A stretch of DNA of 64,000 nucleotides from Anaerolineales bacterium (lineage in GTDB: Bacteria > Chloroflexota > Anaerolineae > Anaerolineales > Villigracilaceae). Shown here piece after piece: positions 16,568 to 25,999 of this stretch (the stretch's first letter is position 1; the number at the start of each line of letters is the position of its first letter). Both the position numbers and the translations under genes were made by a program. The stretch is taken from NCBI GenBank assembly GCA_014379595.1, contig JACMLM010000040.1:1-64000 (forward strand), read 5' to 3'. Below the pieces are notes generated by a model, which ran no database searches, was not told the origin of the DNA, and saw only the letters and a list, made by a program, of their open reading frames with translations.

Positions 16568-16609
16568 TTGAAATGCGCTCCTTTCTTTAATAGATTTACT
16601 TACGTTGTC

Positions 16610-16639
16610 AGTTTACATGAGAGGGGGATAAGTTGTCAA
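16610..16639 (-). promoter_or_regulatory. sigma-70-type promoter of the ABC exporter operon
   Basis: On the - strand a perfect TTGACA (16639-16634) is followed after 18 bases by TAAACT (16615-16610). Transcription would start near 16603, giving a leader of about 240 bases before the exporter ATG that holds the small ORF and the hairpin. The promoter lies downstream of the lipoprotein gene (ends 16679), so the ABC operon is independent of it. Confidence 0.65.
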
Positions 16640-16678
16640 GAGTTAAACAACATATTTCATTTTTATATTTGCTAAATA

Positions 16679-17188
16679 CTAGGGGCCAGGTGTCATGACT
16701 GGATAGTCTGACAAAATGATGTGAGGGCCAATCTCCATATATTCTTGCTGGATCCAACAAGGATTATTAAAGTATGGATTCCTGATAACAACCCAACCTG
16801 GCTCGCTTCCAACTCCTAGAATCGTTACTATTTGTTTACCAGATTTTCTAATGCTTGGGTCAATATTGCTAATGAAGGTATAAGACTCATCAGGTCCTGT
16901 ATAACATGGAACAAAGGTAATAACGACCGGTGGCTGACGTTTTACTTCTTCAGTAGGCGGACTTGTTGTAGGAGTTTCTGTAGCACTTAAAGTAGCAGAA
17001 GCAGTAGGTACTACAGGAGTGGGAGGAATCGCCATAGCAGTTTGAGTTTGCATCACAATAACCAGTGCAACTGCCCTTGTGCCAACAGCATCTATGGTAG
17101 GTACGATATCAACTTTTGGTGTACATGCAGTTAGTAGGATTATGAAGATTATATAAATAATTCTCTGAAAAGACTTTGAAATATTCAT
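16679..17188 (-). CDS. lipoprotein of unknown function
   Basis: The N-terminus has a hydrophobic signal (about 8-20) ending in the lipobox LLTAC, so Cys22 should be lipidated. A Thr/Pro/Ser/Ala-rich linker (about 55-85) leads to a C-terminal domain of about 85 residues with CYTGPDESYTFISNI and GWVVIRNPYFNNPCWIQ, a layout resembling bacterial SH3-like cell-surface domains. Two cysteines in that domain may pair. Binding of wall or surface polymers is a guess. It is downstream of glnS by only five bases and may share its transcript. Confidence 0.75.
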   Translation of the reverse strand: MNISKSFQRIIYIIFIILLTACTPKVDIVPTIDAVGTRAVALVIVMQTQTAMAIPPTPVVPTASATLSATETPTTSPPTEEVKRQPPVVITFVPCYTGPDESYTFISNIDPSIRKSGKQIVTILGVGSEPGWVVIRNPYFNNPCWIQQEYMEIGPHIILSDYPVMTPGP

Positions 17189-17193
17189 TGATT

Positions 17194-18876
17194 TTACCTT
17201 TTCTCAATCTTTGTCCAAGTATCCTTCAAGTTAACCGTCAAATTAAACACAGGTTTTTCTTTTGTCGAATCTTTGTCCACACAAAAATAACCCAGACGTT
17301 CAAATTGGAAACGAGAACCAATTTCTGGTGATGCAAGATGCGGCTCGACAAATCCAGTGAGAATTTCCAATGAGTTGGGATTCAAACAATTTAAGAATCC
17401 TTCGTCGCCTTCCTCGGGGTCTTCTTTAGTAAACAAGCGATCATACATGCGGATCTCTGCTTCTTTTGCATGTTTCGCAGAAACCCAATGAATCGTGGAT
17501 TTAACTTTTCGACCATCAGAGGCACTGCCACCTTGTGTTGCAGGGTCATACGTCGCATGAACTTCGATTACTTCGCCTTTGTCATCTTTGACGACATGAG
17601 TGCATTTGATAAAGTAGGCATAACGTAATCTCACTTCATTGCCAGGGAACAGGCGATAATATTTGGGTGGCGGCGTTTCACGGAAATCATCCTGCTCAAT
17701 GTAAATGACTTTTGAAAACGGTACTTGTCGAGTACCTGCATTTGGATATTCGGGATTGTTGATCGCGTCCATTTCTTCAGTTTGATCTTCAGGGTAATTA
17801 TCAATTACAACTTTTAATGGCTTGAGCACAGCCATGCGTCTTAATGAATTTTTATTGAGGTCTTCACGCACACACGACTCAAGTAGTGCCACATCACTGA
17901 CACTGTAATTTTTTGCAACACCTACGCGGTTGATGAAATCCAGGATCGCTTCGGCAGTATAGCCGCGACGGCGCATGGCTCGTAAAGTAGGCATCCGTGG
18001 ATCGTCCCATCCACTCACGTGATTCTCTTCCACAAGCCTGCGCAACTTGCGCTTGTGCATCACGGTGTAATTCATGTTCAAACGTGCAAACTCAATTTGA
18101 CGCGGTTTGAATACATTCAGTTGATCTAAAAACCATTCATACAATGGGCGATGATTTTCATATTCCAATGAACATAATGAATGGGTGACCCCTTCCATTG
18201 AATCATTTTGCCCGTGAGACCAATCATAAAGTGGATAAATTTTCCACTTATCGCCAGTGCGATGATGTGGTTCATGCAAAATGCGATACATTGCAGGATC
18301 ACGCATATTGATGTTTGGATGTGCCATGTCAATTTTGGCACGTAAAATTCGCGCGCCAGCAGGGAACTCACCGTCCTTCATTCGTTCGAGCAAATCCATA
18401 TTCTCTTCCACATCACGATCGCGGTATGGAGAATTTTTTCCAGGCTCGGTCAATGTTCCTCGGTTGGCAATCACTTCTTCTTGAGTCTGATCGTCCACAT
18501 AAGCTTTGCCAGCCAATACTAATTTTTTTGCCCACTCATACAACTCGTCAAAATAATCCGAAGCAAATGTCACCTTTGCCCACTTAATTCCCAACCAACG
18601 AGCATCTTCTTCGATTGCTTCTACAAATTCAGTTTCTTCTTTTGTGGGGTTCGTATCATCAAAACGCAAAATCAACTCGCCGCCATTTTCTTTCGCAACG
18701 AGATAATCGATCATAAACGCCTTTACGTGCCCAATGTGTAAATACCCATTTGGTTCAGGAGGCAGGCGCGTGCGTACATTTTTGAAGCGTCCGTTTTTCA
18801 AATCTTCAGCAACGGCTTCACGAATAAAATCAGTCGGCTTACTATCCTTTAGGATTATTTCTTCTTCTGGACTCAT
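17194..18876 (-). CDS. glnS: glutamine-tRNA ligase
   Basis: Class I synthetase that charges tRNA-Gln directly. The 560-residue protein has [12 protein letters not shown] (HIGH at 47-50), LRFDDTNP and [22 protein letters not shown], and the C-terminal two-barrel anticodon-binding region. The KMSKS-equivalent loop reads VMHKRKL (272-278), with His where MSKRKL is the commoner form; the lysines that matter are kept. Many bacteria lack GlnRS and use GatCAB amidation, so its presence here is informative. A tRNA-Gln gene lies 0.6 kb upstream on the other strand. Confidence 0.95.
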   Translation of the reverse strand: MSPEEEIILKDSKPTDFIREAVAEDLKNGRFKNVRTRLPPEPNGYLHIGHVKAFMIDYLVAKENGGELILRFDDTNPTKEETEFVEAIEEDARWLGIKWAKVTFASDYFDELYEWAKKLVLAGKAYVDDQTQEEVIANRGTLTEPGKNSPYRDRDVEENMDLLERMKDGEFPAGARILRAKIDMAHPNINMRDPAMYRILHEPHHRTGDKWKIYPLYDWSHGQNDSMEGVTHSLCSLEYENHRPLYEWFLDQLNVFKPRQIEFARLNMNYTVMHKRKLRRLVEENHVSGWDDPRMPTLRAMRRRGYTAEAILDFINRVGVAKNYSVSDVALLESCVREDLNKNSLRRMAVLKPLKVVIDNYPEDQTEEMDAINNPEYPNAGTRQVPFSKVIYIEQDDFRETPPPKYYRLFPGNEVRLRYAYFIKCTHVVKDDKGEVIEVHATYDPATQGGSASDGRKVKSTIHWVSAKHAKEAEIRMYDRLFTKEDPEEGDEGFLNCLNPNSLEILTGFVEPHLASPEIGSRFQFERLGYFCVDKDSTKEKPVFNLTVNLKDTWTKIEKR

Positions 18877-19056
18877 TAATTTGCCTTCAAATGAATTTCA
18901 GGGGATGAGAAACCGCTTCTCTGGCACAGCCCCCTGCGGGCAACTTTTGGCCTGTTGCGCTAAAGAGATGTTTTTTCTACCCTGATGCTTTGTTGTCTTA
19001 CTGCTTGCGGTACTATGGAATTTCCATGATTATAACAATAAAAGGAAGGTCATTTC

Positions 19057-19416
19057 ATGTATAATATATTTATGAATGAATCGAACGAACAACATACAGG
19101 ATTTCTCGGCACATACTTTGACCGCGATGTTGTACTGCGTATGGTACGCCTCGCTGGCAATTTTGCATGGATCGTACTTGGAATTTACATTTTTACGACA
19201 TTGATATCCTTTACTCAATTCATGCTGCAATTTGCCACAGGAATATTCAATCAAAAAGGGATATTGGCTCTCGATCTTGTGAGCTACTTCACTCCATATC
19301 TGATTCAGTTCGTGCCTGGGCTAATTTACTTCTTCGGCCTGAAACTTGCTGGATATAGCCTGTTGATTTTGTTGGATATTGAAGATAATACACGCCGTAC
19401 TGCCCGAAAAAAGTAG
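19057..19416 (+). CDS. small membrane protein of unknown function
   Basis: The 119-residue protein has two or three membrane segments (about 32-55, 75-92, 95-108) and a basic C-terminal tail ending RRTARKK. GGAAGG lies seven bases before the ATG at 19057, which favours that start over the ATG at 19072. I do not recognise the family. It is divergent from glnS and ends about 80 bases before the tRNA-Gln gene. The 180 bases between it and glnS hold only short hairpins (GAGAAACCGCTTCTC near 18907). Confidence 0.6.
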   Translation: MYNIFMNESNEQHTGFLGTYFDRDVVLRMVRLAGNFAWIVLGIYIFTTLISFTQFMLQFATGIFNQKGILALDLVSYFTPYLIQFVPGLIYFFGLKLAGYSLLILLDIEDNTRRTARKK

Positions 19417-19497
19417 GCCTTGCTCGCACTTATGTAGTAACTGCCATCGTAAATTCAACTACAAAGAAATGAAAAGATGGTAAAATACCCGCCGTAT

Positions 19498-19568
19498 TGG
19501 GGAATCGTACAATGGCAGTACATGTCTCTCTGGAAGACAGAATCTTGGTTCGAATCCAGGTTCCCCAG
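19498..19568 (+). tRNA. tRNA-Gln (anticodon CTG)
   Basis: A complete cloverleaf is visible. The acceptor arms are TGGGGAA and TTCCCCA with G as discriminator base. The anticodon arm is TGTCT/AGACA around CTCTGGA, giving anticodon CTG, and the T arm is CTTGG/CCAGG around TTCGAAT. The U1-A72-type end and G73 are hallmarks of tRNA-Gln recognised by GlnRS. CCA is not encoded (CTA follows). An intrinsic terminator follows at once. Confidence 0.93.
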
Positions 19569-19570
19569 CT

Positions 19571-19600
19571 AAACCCGCTAGAAATAGCGGGTTTTTGCTT
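19571..19600 (+). terminator. intrinsic terminator after tRNA-Gln
   Basis: AAACCCGCTA and TAGCGGGTTT form a ten-pair stem with a GAAA loop, followed by TTGCTTT. It directly follows the tRNA. The rest of the gap up to 19700 shows no gene. Confidence 0.85.
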
Positions 19601-19700
19601 TAATGTAGATAGCGCATAGCCAATAGGTTCGAGTCGTAATCTGACATGATATTTAAAATCATGTACGTCCAATCTCGTTAACTGTATTCTGGCAACTGAT

Positions 19701-21674
19701 TTAATTAGGAGCGGGCCTTAGATGAACTATTAATGTAGTACCGCGATTCAATTCACTTTCAACATCAATTTTCCCGCCTAATTCCTCAACAATCGTCTTG
19801 ACGATGTAAAGTCCGATACCGCTTCCGGGAATCTCTGCAGCTGTAACATTTTTTGCACGATAAAATTTCTCAAATAAGTGGGGGATGGCTTCCGGCCCAA
19901 TTCCCATGCCCTGATCAACAATTGAGACATCAACAGAGTCATTTGAAAAGCTGACATTTATCGTAATGCTTTTGCCTTCCGGGGAAAATTTTCCTGCATT
20001 ATTTATCAAATTAATAAATACTTGCTGCAAAGCGCCATTTTCTCCTAAAACATTCACTGGCCTTTGCGGTGTATTCAAAATTAAATTAATTTTTTTCTTG
20101 TTAGCAATTGGCTTGACCGCTTGCATGGATTCTTCTAATACGGGAATTAGATCCAATGGAGTGCTTTCTAATTTCAACATGCCACTTTCGAGACGCCCTG
20201 CCATCAGCAGGCGATCAATCAAGATTTTCTGCCTATTTAATTCATTCTTGAGTACGCCCCAATACTCCTGTTGTTCTTCATCAGTGCCACCTTGTTGAAT
20301 AAGGTCGGTCATCAAGATGGCAGCTGTTAATGGCGTTCTTAATTCGTGAGATGCACGGTTAAGAAAGTCAGTTTTCATTTCATTCAGGTGAATGATGTCT
20401 GTAATATCCCGAATGATAATAAGTGCTTCGCGGCTGTTGATCGGGTGCAGACGGGATTCGTAGAAACTGCTGCTAAAGGGCAATTGAAACTCTTCCCACC
20501 AATGAGGGGCTGAAAATAAATTCTTATTCTCGTCTCCCAGGATCTTCATTACGATTTCCTCGGGCCATGTTTCAATTAATTTTTTACCGGTGATCATGTC
20601 TCGGTGAATAAATAAAGGATGATTTGGGCTGGAACTATAGTCAAGGATAAAACCGTCAGAATCAATCCGAATTAATAAGTCTGGAAATGCGTTTAGGATC
20701 GCATGATTCCTGAATTCATTTACTCTAATGGTTTCTTCATAGTGAATGCGCTGAAGGGCAGCACCAATAAGATTTGTGGCAGTCTGTACTACATCAAACT
20801 CTGGTAATACCCATGCCAGGCTGTTTTTACGGTCAAAAATTCCCAGAAAGCCTTGCGAACCAAGTGTGCCCTGAACCGGAAGAGCGAGGAAGGAATACTC
20901 AGGAATATCTTCAGTTTTGCCTGCTATTACCTCAGATAATACAGCATCAGGCTCTGAAATAATTCGTTTTACAAATGGTTGGATGGATGCCTGAACATCA
21001 AAATGACTTATATTTTGTTCCACCCAGCTATGTTGTATTTTGACCTGTGGATACCCTGAAAAGTTTTCGATTTCAAAAATAACACAAGAGAATACGTCCA
21101 GCGCATATCCAAGTGATTCCAACATTTCAGATATTCTGGATTCGATATTGGGAGAGCGAAATAAGCGGGCGGTGGCTTCACTGATTACCGAGAGGATTCT
21201 CCCATTTCTCTTTAGAAATTTTTCTGTTGCTTTTCTTTCAGAGATATCACGGACAATACTTTGGATATAAGCCGGGCTTCCATGCTCGTCAGATACAAGA
21301 GATGTGCCGATTTCAACGTGTATTAAGCTGCCATCTTTTCTCTTGAGGATTCTTTCATAAATATTTGTCTCATCTTCCCGTATAACTTGTTGGTCTGGCA
21401 GCTCCCCCGAGGAGACCACATCGCTGACATTCATACCTACGATCTCATGTTCATCGTAGCCAAGCAAATTAAGAGCTTGCCGGTTTGCAGCCAGATAACG
21501 TAAATCCATACCTATAATAAACACGCATTCAGCTATTTGCTCAAATAATGTGCGGCCAAATTGATCTATTTCCCACTTGGGTTTCTTTTTTTCAAGCATA
21601 TTCTTTATTTCATCTGGAAGTGCTTTTAAAGGAATAGTTTTATCATCCATAAACAATATCTTCTGGTCGAACAT
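19701..21674 (-). CDS. PAS-GAF-PAS sensor histidine kinase
   Basis: The 657-residue soluble kinase has a PAS domain (about 35-155, ending in the ISERK linker), a GAF-like region (about 165-320), a second PAS (about 335-425), a HisKA dimerisation domain with His443 in RASHELRTPL, and a HATPase domain with NNAGKF, DQGMGIG and GSGIGLYI boxes. No membrane segment is present, so it senses a cytosolic signal. It is the last gene of the nine-gene signalling run and overlaps the REC-kinase gene before it by 32 bases, implying translational coupling. Confidence 0.92.
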   Translation of the reverse strand: MFDQKILFMDDKTIPLKALPDEIKNMLEKKKPKWEIDQFGRTLFEQIAECVFIIGMDLRYLAANRQALNLLGYDEHEIVGMNVSDVVSSGELPDQQVIREDETNIYERILKRKDGSLIHVEIGTSLVSDEHGSPAYIQSIVRDISERKATEKFLKRNGRILSVISEATARLFRSPNIESRISEMLESLGYALDVFSCVIFEIENFSGYPQVKIQHSWVEQNISHFDVQASIQPFVKRIISEPDAVLSEVIAGKTEDIPEYSFLALPVQGTLGSQGFLGIFDRKNSLAWVLPEFDVVQTATNLIGAALQRIHYEETIRVNEFRNHAILNAFPDLLIRIDSDGFILDYSSSPNHPLFIHRDMITGKKLIETWPEEIVMKILGDENKNLFSAPHWWEEFQLPFSSSFYESRLHPINSREALIIIRDITDIIHLNEMKTDFLNRASHELRTPLTAAILMTDLIQQGGTDEEQQEYWGVLKNELNRQKILIDRLLMAGRLESGMLKLESTPLDLIPVLEESMQAVKPIANKKKINLILNTPQRPVNVLGENGALQQVFINLINNAGKFSPEGKSITINVSFSNDSVDVSIVDQGMGIGPEAIPHLFEKFYRAKNVTAAEIPGSGIGLYIVKTIVEELGGKIDVESELNRGTTLIVHLRPAPN

Positions 21675-22785
21675 CAGGTAATTCGGCTAGGACCAAGCAT
21701 CCGTTTGCGCTATCAATGATTCTTACATCGCCTCCCTGACTTCTAAAGATGGCGCGCGCAACGGTCAACCCCACTCCAAGCCCATCATATTTTCTGCTAT
21801 CTCCCTGACTGATCTGATAAAACTTTTCAAAAACTTTTTCACGCTCTTCCAATGGAATGCCCTGGCCTTCATCTGAAACTGCGACCTTGATACCGCCATT
21901 GGGACTTGTGTATATATCAAGATGTACTTTTTCATTTTTCGGACTGAATTTAAAAGCATTATCAACTAGATGAACAATGGATTGAGTAAGTTCTCTTCTT
22001 GGAGCTTTGATATCCCCGGACTCTACGATCTGGTGAGTAAAACTTAATTCTTTATTTTTATATCTTTCGAGACATTTATAGACCGGCCCAATAATATGGT
22101 CGTTAATGTTAATTGACTGCCGAACGGTGTTCAAATTGCCAAGATCAATATTTGAAAGAACAATAATATCTGAAACCAAAGAAGCAAGCTTGTCAGCGTT
22201 CGATAAAGCCATTCTTATAAAGTTGCTTTGTGTTTCAGGATCGTCGAATTTATTATTGACTGCCAACTCCAGCGGAGTAAGGATATTCATTAACGGGGTG
22301 CGTAATTCATGATGGAAATTTTGTAAAATTTCATTTCGTAATTTATCCATATCCTGGCGAGCAATTTCCATCATTTGCTTGCGGCCATGTTCCTGTTCAG
22401 TTCGGACACGCCTTAGCAATCCATCAACACGTGCCAATAGCTCGTCCATTACAAAGGGTTTGGAAATGTAATCATCGGCCCCATCGCGTATACCGGCGAT
22501 GCGATCATTTGCGCTTGAGCGTGCTGTGAGAAATATAAATGGAATGGATGCCAGAGTTGGGTCTGTGCTTAGCAGTTTTTTTAACTCGAAGCCATTGGGT
22601 GGAGGCATCATTACATCTGAAATGATCAAATCTGGATGATGGTCATTCGCCTTTTTCAGGCCGTCGTTACCGTCCAAAGCTTCGAGCACATGATACCCAT
22701 GTCGTTTAATGGAAACAACCAGACCTAGTCGAATTGACGGTTCATCATCAATTACGAGAATAACAGGAGTACGTTCTTCGTCCAT
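21643..22785 (-). CDS. receiver-histidine kinase hybrid
   Basis: The 380-residue protein begins with a receiver domain (Asp57 in ISDVMMPPPNGFEL) and continues with HisKA (His159 in NFHHELRTPL) and HATPase (DNAFKF, DEGQGIP, GLGVGLTV). Input by phosphorylation followed by kinase output suggests a relay step inside the cluster. The gene starts ten bases after the FHA gene and its end overlaps the next kinase. Partners cannot be named from sequence alone. Confidence 0.92.
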   Translation of the reverse strand: MDEERTPVILVIDDEPSIRLGLVVSIKRHGYHVLEALDGNDGLKKANDHHPDLIISDVMMPPPNGFELKKLLSTDPTLASIPFIFLTARSSANDRIAGIRDGADDYISKPFVMDELLARVDGLLRRVRTEQEHGRKQMMEIARQDMDKLRNEILQNFHHELRTPLMNILTPLELAVNNKFDDPETQSNFIRMALSNADKLASLVSDIIVLSNIDLGNLNTVRQSININDHIIGPVYKCLERYKNKELSFTHQIVESGDIKAPRRELTQSIVHLVDNAFKFSPKNEKVHLDIYTSPNGGIKVAVSDEGQGIPLEEREKVFEKFYQISQGDSRKYDGLGVGLTVARAIFRSQGGDVRIIDSANGCLVLAELPDVRPEDIVYG

Positions 22786-22795
22786 TGAAAGGCCC

Positions 22796-23176
22796 TTAAG
22801 AATCTGATGGATTACGCAAGCTTTGCGTTGTTCCAGTAGATTTAACCTGTATCTTTGAGTTGTTGTTTACAAACATAATATTGATGTTCGCAAAAGATAT
22901 TAAGTCCCCGGAATTGAGAAAACATTTTTCTATTTTTTTGCCATTTACAAATGTGCCACTGGTGGAGTTCTTATCATAAAGGACATATTTTCTCTCTTCG
23001 TAAACAACCTCAGCATGATACCGCGATAAAAATTCTTCATGGAAAACTATATCATTTCCTAAATGACGACCAAGGGTTGTCACGGATTTTACAAGTGGGA
23101 TCATTTGTCGATTTACAATAAGAAACACGCCCTTTTGAGATGCGATTTGATTTTCGGAAATATTCTTTTCATCCAT
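22796..23176 (-). CDS. FHA domain protein
   Basis: Almost all of the 126 residues form one forkhead-associated domain, with LGRHLGNDIVF, the SRYHAEV strand and NSTSGTFVNG, the residues that bind phosphothreonine. FHA adaptors normally read Ser/Thr kinase phosphorylation, but no such kinase lies in this window. Its place between HD-GYP and REC-kinase genes suggests it links Ser/Thr phosphorylation with the two-component relay. No membrane or output domain is present. Confidence 0.9.
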   Translation of the reverse strand: MDEKNISENQIASQKGVFLIVNRQMIPLVKSVTTLGRHLGNDIVFHEEFLSRYHAEVVYEERKYVLYDKNSTSGTFVNGKKIEKCFLNSGDLISFANINIMFVNNNSKIQVKSTGTTQSLRNPSDS

Positions 23177-23210
23177 TTTAGCCTTTATCCTTCAAACAGG
23201 AACTGTCTAC

Positions 23211-24209
23211 TTAGGTAGCCTGATCCATATCATCCATCATCTTTTGAAAAAGTTCCACTACATGAGGGTCAAAATGCTTACCGTTTTGTTCGTTAATGTG
23301 TTCCAAAGCTTTTTGTTTATCCCATGCAAGACGGTAGGGACGATCTGATGTGACTGCATCCCATACATCAATGATGGCGAAGATTCGTGCTGAGAGAGGA
23401 ATCTCTTCGCCTTTCAAGCCGCGTGGATAGCCGCTGCCGTCCCATTTTTCGTGGTGGCAGTATGGAATGTCTAATGCGGGGCGCAGGTATTCAATAGGTT
23501 GGATCATGTCATAAGCATACTTCGGATGCTGGCGCATGATGCTCCATTCTTCGTCTGTTAACTTAGCGGGCTTGTGCAAAATGGAATCAGGTACGCCCAT
23601 TTTGCCTATATCGTGTAAGAGCGAACCGCGCTGCATATTAATCAGCTCATCATTGCTCATTCCTGCCAGTTCGGCGAGCTTTTTTGTGAGAGCAGTCACG
23701 CGCTGGGTATGACCTTCAGTCTCTTTATCACGCAAATCCATGGCGCGGGACCAGCCCTCAATAGTAGCATCATAAGCAGATAACAACTTTGAATGTGCCT
23801 CTTCAATATGAACGCGGTCATCTACTAATTTTCGATAACGATTTAGGCGCGTTATGCCGAGTAAGCGGGCACGTAATTCAAACCGATCATATGGCTTTGT
23901 AATGTAGTCGTCGGCACCTGATTCCAATCCATTCAGTAAAGACTGTTTGTCATCCAGCGCTGTCAGCATAATGATGGGTATTTCAGCAAGAGCAGGATCA
24001 TTTCGGATACGGCGGCATACTTCGAACCCGTCCATGCCCGGCATCATTACATCCAACAAAATTACATCAGGCAAAATTTGACTGGCTTTTTTAAGCGCTT
24101 CCGCACCGTTTGCTGCCATTTCAAGATGATACCCTTGACCTTCCAAAATAGATTCTAGCGTATGCCGCCCCGCTGGCTCGTCATCTACAATTAATATAAT
24201 GCTGGACAT
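23211..24209 (-). CDS. response regulator with HD-GYP phosphodiesterase domain
   Basis: A receiver domain (Asp53 in LLDVMMPGMDGFEV) is joined by a helical linker to an HD-GYP domain. The metal dyad is His199-Asp200 (LLHDIGKMGVP), His252-His253 follow, and the signature GYP is at 260-262 (WDGSGYPRG). Such proteins hydrolyse cyclic-di-GMP when phosphorylated. The 332 residues are typical of the RpfG-like class. It is one of only two proteins in the cluster with an evident output. Confidence 0.94.
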   Translation of the reverse strand: MSSIILIVDDEPAGRHTLESILEGQGYHLEMAANGAEALKKASQILPDVILLDVMMPGMDGFEVCRRIRNDPALAEIPIIMLTALDDKQSLLNGLESGADDYITKPYDRFELRARLLGITRLNRYRKLVDDRVHIEEAHSKLLSAYDATIEGWSRAMDLRDKETEGHTQRVTALTKKLAELAGMSNDELINMQRGSLLHDIGKMGVPDSILHKPAKLTDEEWSIMRQHPKYAYDMIQPIEYLRPALDIPYCHHEKWDGSGYPRGLKGEEIPLSARIFAIIDVWDAVTSDRPYRLAWDKQKALEHINEQNGKHFDPHVVELFQKMMDDMDQAT

Positions 24210-24281
24210 AAGTGCTCCTTATGTAAAAAGTATATTTTGAGAACGCATACATCACCATACAGGGATTCACCCATTCATACC

Positions 24282-24932
24282 TTACTGATTCTTATCAACT
24301 AATCCATATTTGATTGCCAGGCGCACTAACCCTGCCAGATTACGTACATGTAGTTTTTCCATCAGGTTTGCGCGATGTTTTTCCACAGTTTTCTCGCTGA
24401 TAAAGAGAAGCTTGCCAATTTCGCCACTGGTGTGTTCCTCTGCAATTAATTGCAAAACTTCCTTCTCGCGAGGGGAGAGGATATTTAATGGATCATCAGT
24501 TTGCAAGGTGTGAGGATGTAAGGAACTTTCTACAACAATGGATGAAATTTCCTTACTCAAGTAAGTTTCGCCGCGTGCAACTATACGGATGGCTGATAAC
24601 AATTCTTCACCGACCGATGTTTTTAAGACATATCCTTTGACGCCGCTTTGGAGTGCCTGATGGACAAGCCCTTCATCTGAATACATGGATAACAAAAGGA
24701 TGTTTACAGGTAATTTCATGTCTCGGATCTGTTCCGCAGCGCGTATTCCATTCAAGCGCGGCATCATAATATCCATAACCAGTACATCTGGTTTTAATTC
24801 CATGGCCATGTTGACTGCCTCTTGTCCGTTGGATGCTTCACCTATCACATTAATATAATTTTCGCGTTCAAGTAAAGCATGCAAGCCTGCCCGTACCATG
24901 GAGTGATCTTCTGCCAACAGGAGTCGGATCAT
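24282..24932 (-). CDS. NarL/LuxR-family response regulator
   Basis: The 216-residue protein has a receiver domain with Asp54 (VMDIMMPRLNG) and a C-terminal LuxR-type helix-turn-helix (LSPREKEVLQLIAE, then the ISEKTVEKHRANLMEKL recognition segment). It is the only DNA-binding regulator of the signalling cluster. Its start overlaps the stop of the HisKA_3 kinase gene by four bases, the classic arrangement of a cognate NarX/NarL-type pair. Confidence 0.94.
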   Translation of the reverse strand: MIRLLLAEDHSMVRAGLHALLERENYINVIGEASNGQEAVNMAMELKPDVLVMDIMMPRLNGIRAAEQIRDMKLPVNILLLSMYSDEGLVHQALQSGVKGYVLKTSVGEELLSAIRIVARGETYLSKEISSIVVESSLHPHTLQTDDPLNILSPREKEVLQLIAEEHTSGEIGKLLFISEKTVEKHRANLMEKLHVRNLAGLVRLAIKYGLVDKNQ

Positions 24933-25999
24933 ATTTTTTCCTTGAGGCGATACGATTCTTCCAAAGGCAGATGGGCAGATATGATCGTGCCCTTTGCGGC
25001 AGACGAACGGATTACCAATTCGCCTCCTACAAGAGTTAATCGTTCTTTTAATCCCTTAATGCCGATACCTTTTTTGGATGTATCTTCTTCTGTTGAGAAT
25101 CCAGTACCATTATCTTGTACAGTAAGGACGATATTGTGTTCCTCAACAGTTAATTCCACCCATACATTTTTCGCCTTTGAATGTTTGATTACGTTTGTGA
25201 GTGTTTCTTGTAGGATACGATATAGTGTAATAGAGTAAACATCAGACATTTCAGGTAATTTTAAATCAGCTTCAAATATGATGGGCAGACCTGTGCGCAA
25301 ACTGAAATCACGGCTATATGTTTCCAAGGCAGAGCGTAGCCCGAGTGTGTCCAACAAAGTTGGACGAATATCATGAGCAAGCAGACGCATCTTGTTGATG
25401 GTTTGATTGGTATCTGCAATGAGAGTGTTCAGCCTTGCGGCTAACAGATCAGGCTGCATGGGTAATTCTGATTGCAGATTTCGCAAATTTAATGCGTGTG
25501 CGATCAATGCCTGGCCAAGATCGTCATGTAGTTCGCGCGATAGTCTCTTGCGCTCCTCTTCTTGTGCGGTAACAACACGTTCGGCCATTTGACGTAAATC
25601 TTCACGCTGGGTGAGCAGGGTGCGGTAACGATCGAGTCTTATGATCGTATTCACGCGCAGACGTAATTCTTCCCTGTCTACTGGTTTGGAGAGAAAATCA
25701 TCTGCTCCAGATTCTATACCAAGCAGGCGTGAGGAGCGGTCATCCAGGGCGGTGAGAATGATAATTGGGACTTCAGCAAGTTTCGGCGTGGCACGGATGC
25801 GCTGGCATACTTCAAATCCATCCATTCCGGGCATCATGATATCCAGCAGAATCAGGTCTGGTAATACTTCATCCGCTTTTTTGAGAGCTGCGGCACCGTT
25901 ATTTGCAGATGTGATCGAATATCCTTGTTTATCAAGGATGGATTTGAGTGTATCAATACCGAGGGGATCATCATCTACGATGAGTATTTTACTGTTCAT
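24929..25999 (-). CDS. receiver-HisKA_3 hybrid sensor kinase (NarX/DesK-type)
   Basis: The 356-residue protein begins with a receiver (Asp53 in LLDIMMPGMDGFEV) and continues with a coiled linker, a HisKA_3 domain (His158 in RLSRELHDDLGQ) and a HATPase domain (DNGTGF, GIGIKGLKERL). It should phosphorylate the NarL-type regulator that follows and overlaps it. The N-terminal receiver lets an upstream kinase, perhaps the giant protein whose gene overlaps it by 11 bases, control it. Confidence 0.93.
   Translation of the reverse strand: MNSKILIVDDDPLGIDTLKSILDKQGYSITSANNGAAALKKADEVLPDLILLDIMMPGMDGFEVCQRIRATPKLAEVPIIILTALDDRSSRLLGIESGADDFLSKPVDREELRLRVNTIIRLDRYRTLLTQREDLRQMAERVVTAQEEERKRLSRELHDDLGQALIAHALNLRNLQSELPMQPDLLAARLNTLIADTNQTINKMRLLAHDIRPTLLDTLGLRSALETYSRDFSLRTGLPIIFEADLKLPEMSDVYSITLYRILQETLTNVIKHSKAKNVWVELTVEEHNIVLTVQDNGTGFSTEEDTSKKGIGIKGLKERLTLVGGELVIRSSAAKGTIISAHLPLEESYRLKEKI

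Noticed and set aside
16679-17188. Lipoprotein as part of the ABC exporter operon (substrate-binding protein)
   Set aside because: A terminator and a separate promoter lie between them, and exporters of this class do not use binding proteins.
18877-19056. Possible glutamine riboswitch or T-box leader upstream of glnS
   Set aside because: Short hairpins are present, but I see neither the T-box TGGNACCGCG-type stretch, nor a glnA-motif core, nor a terminator/antiterminator pair.
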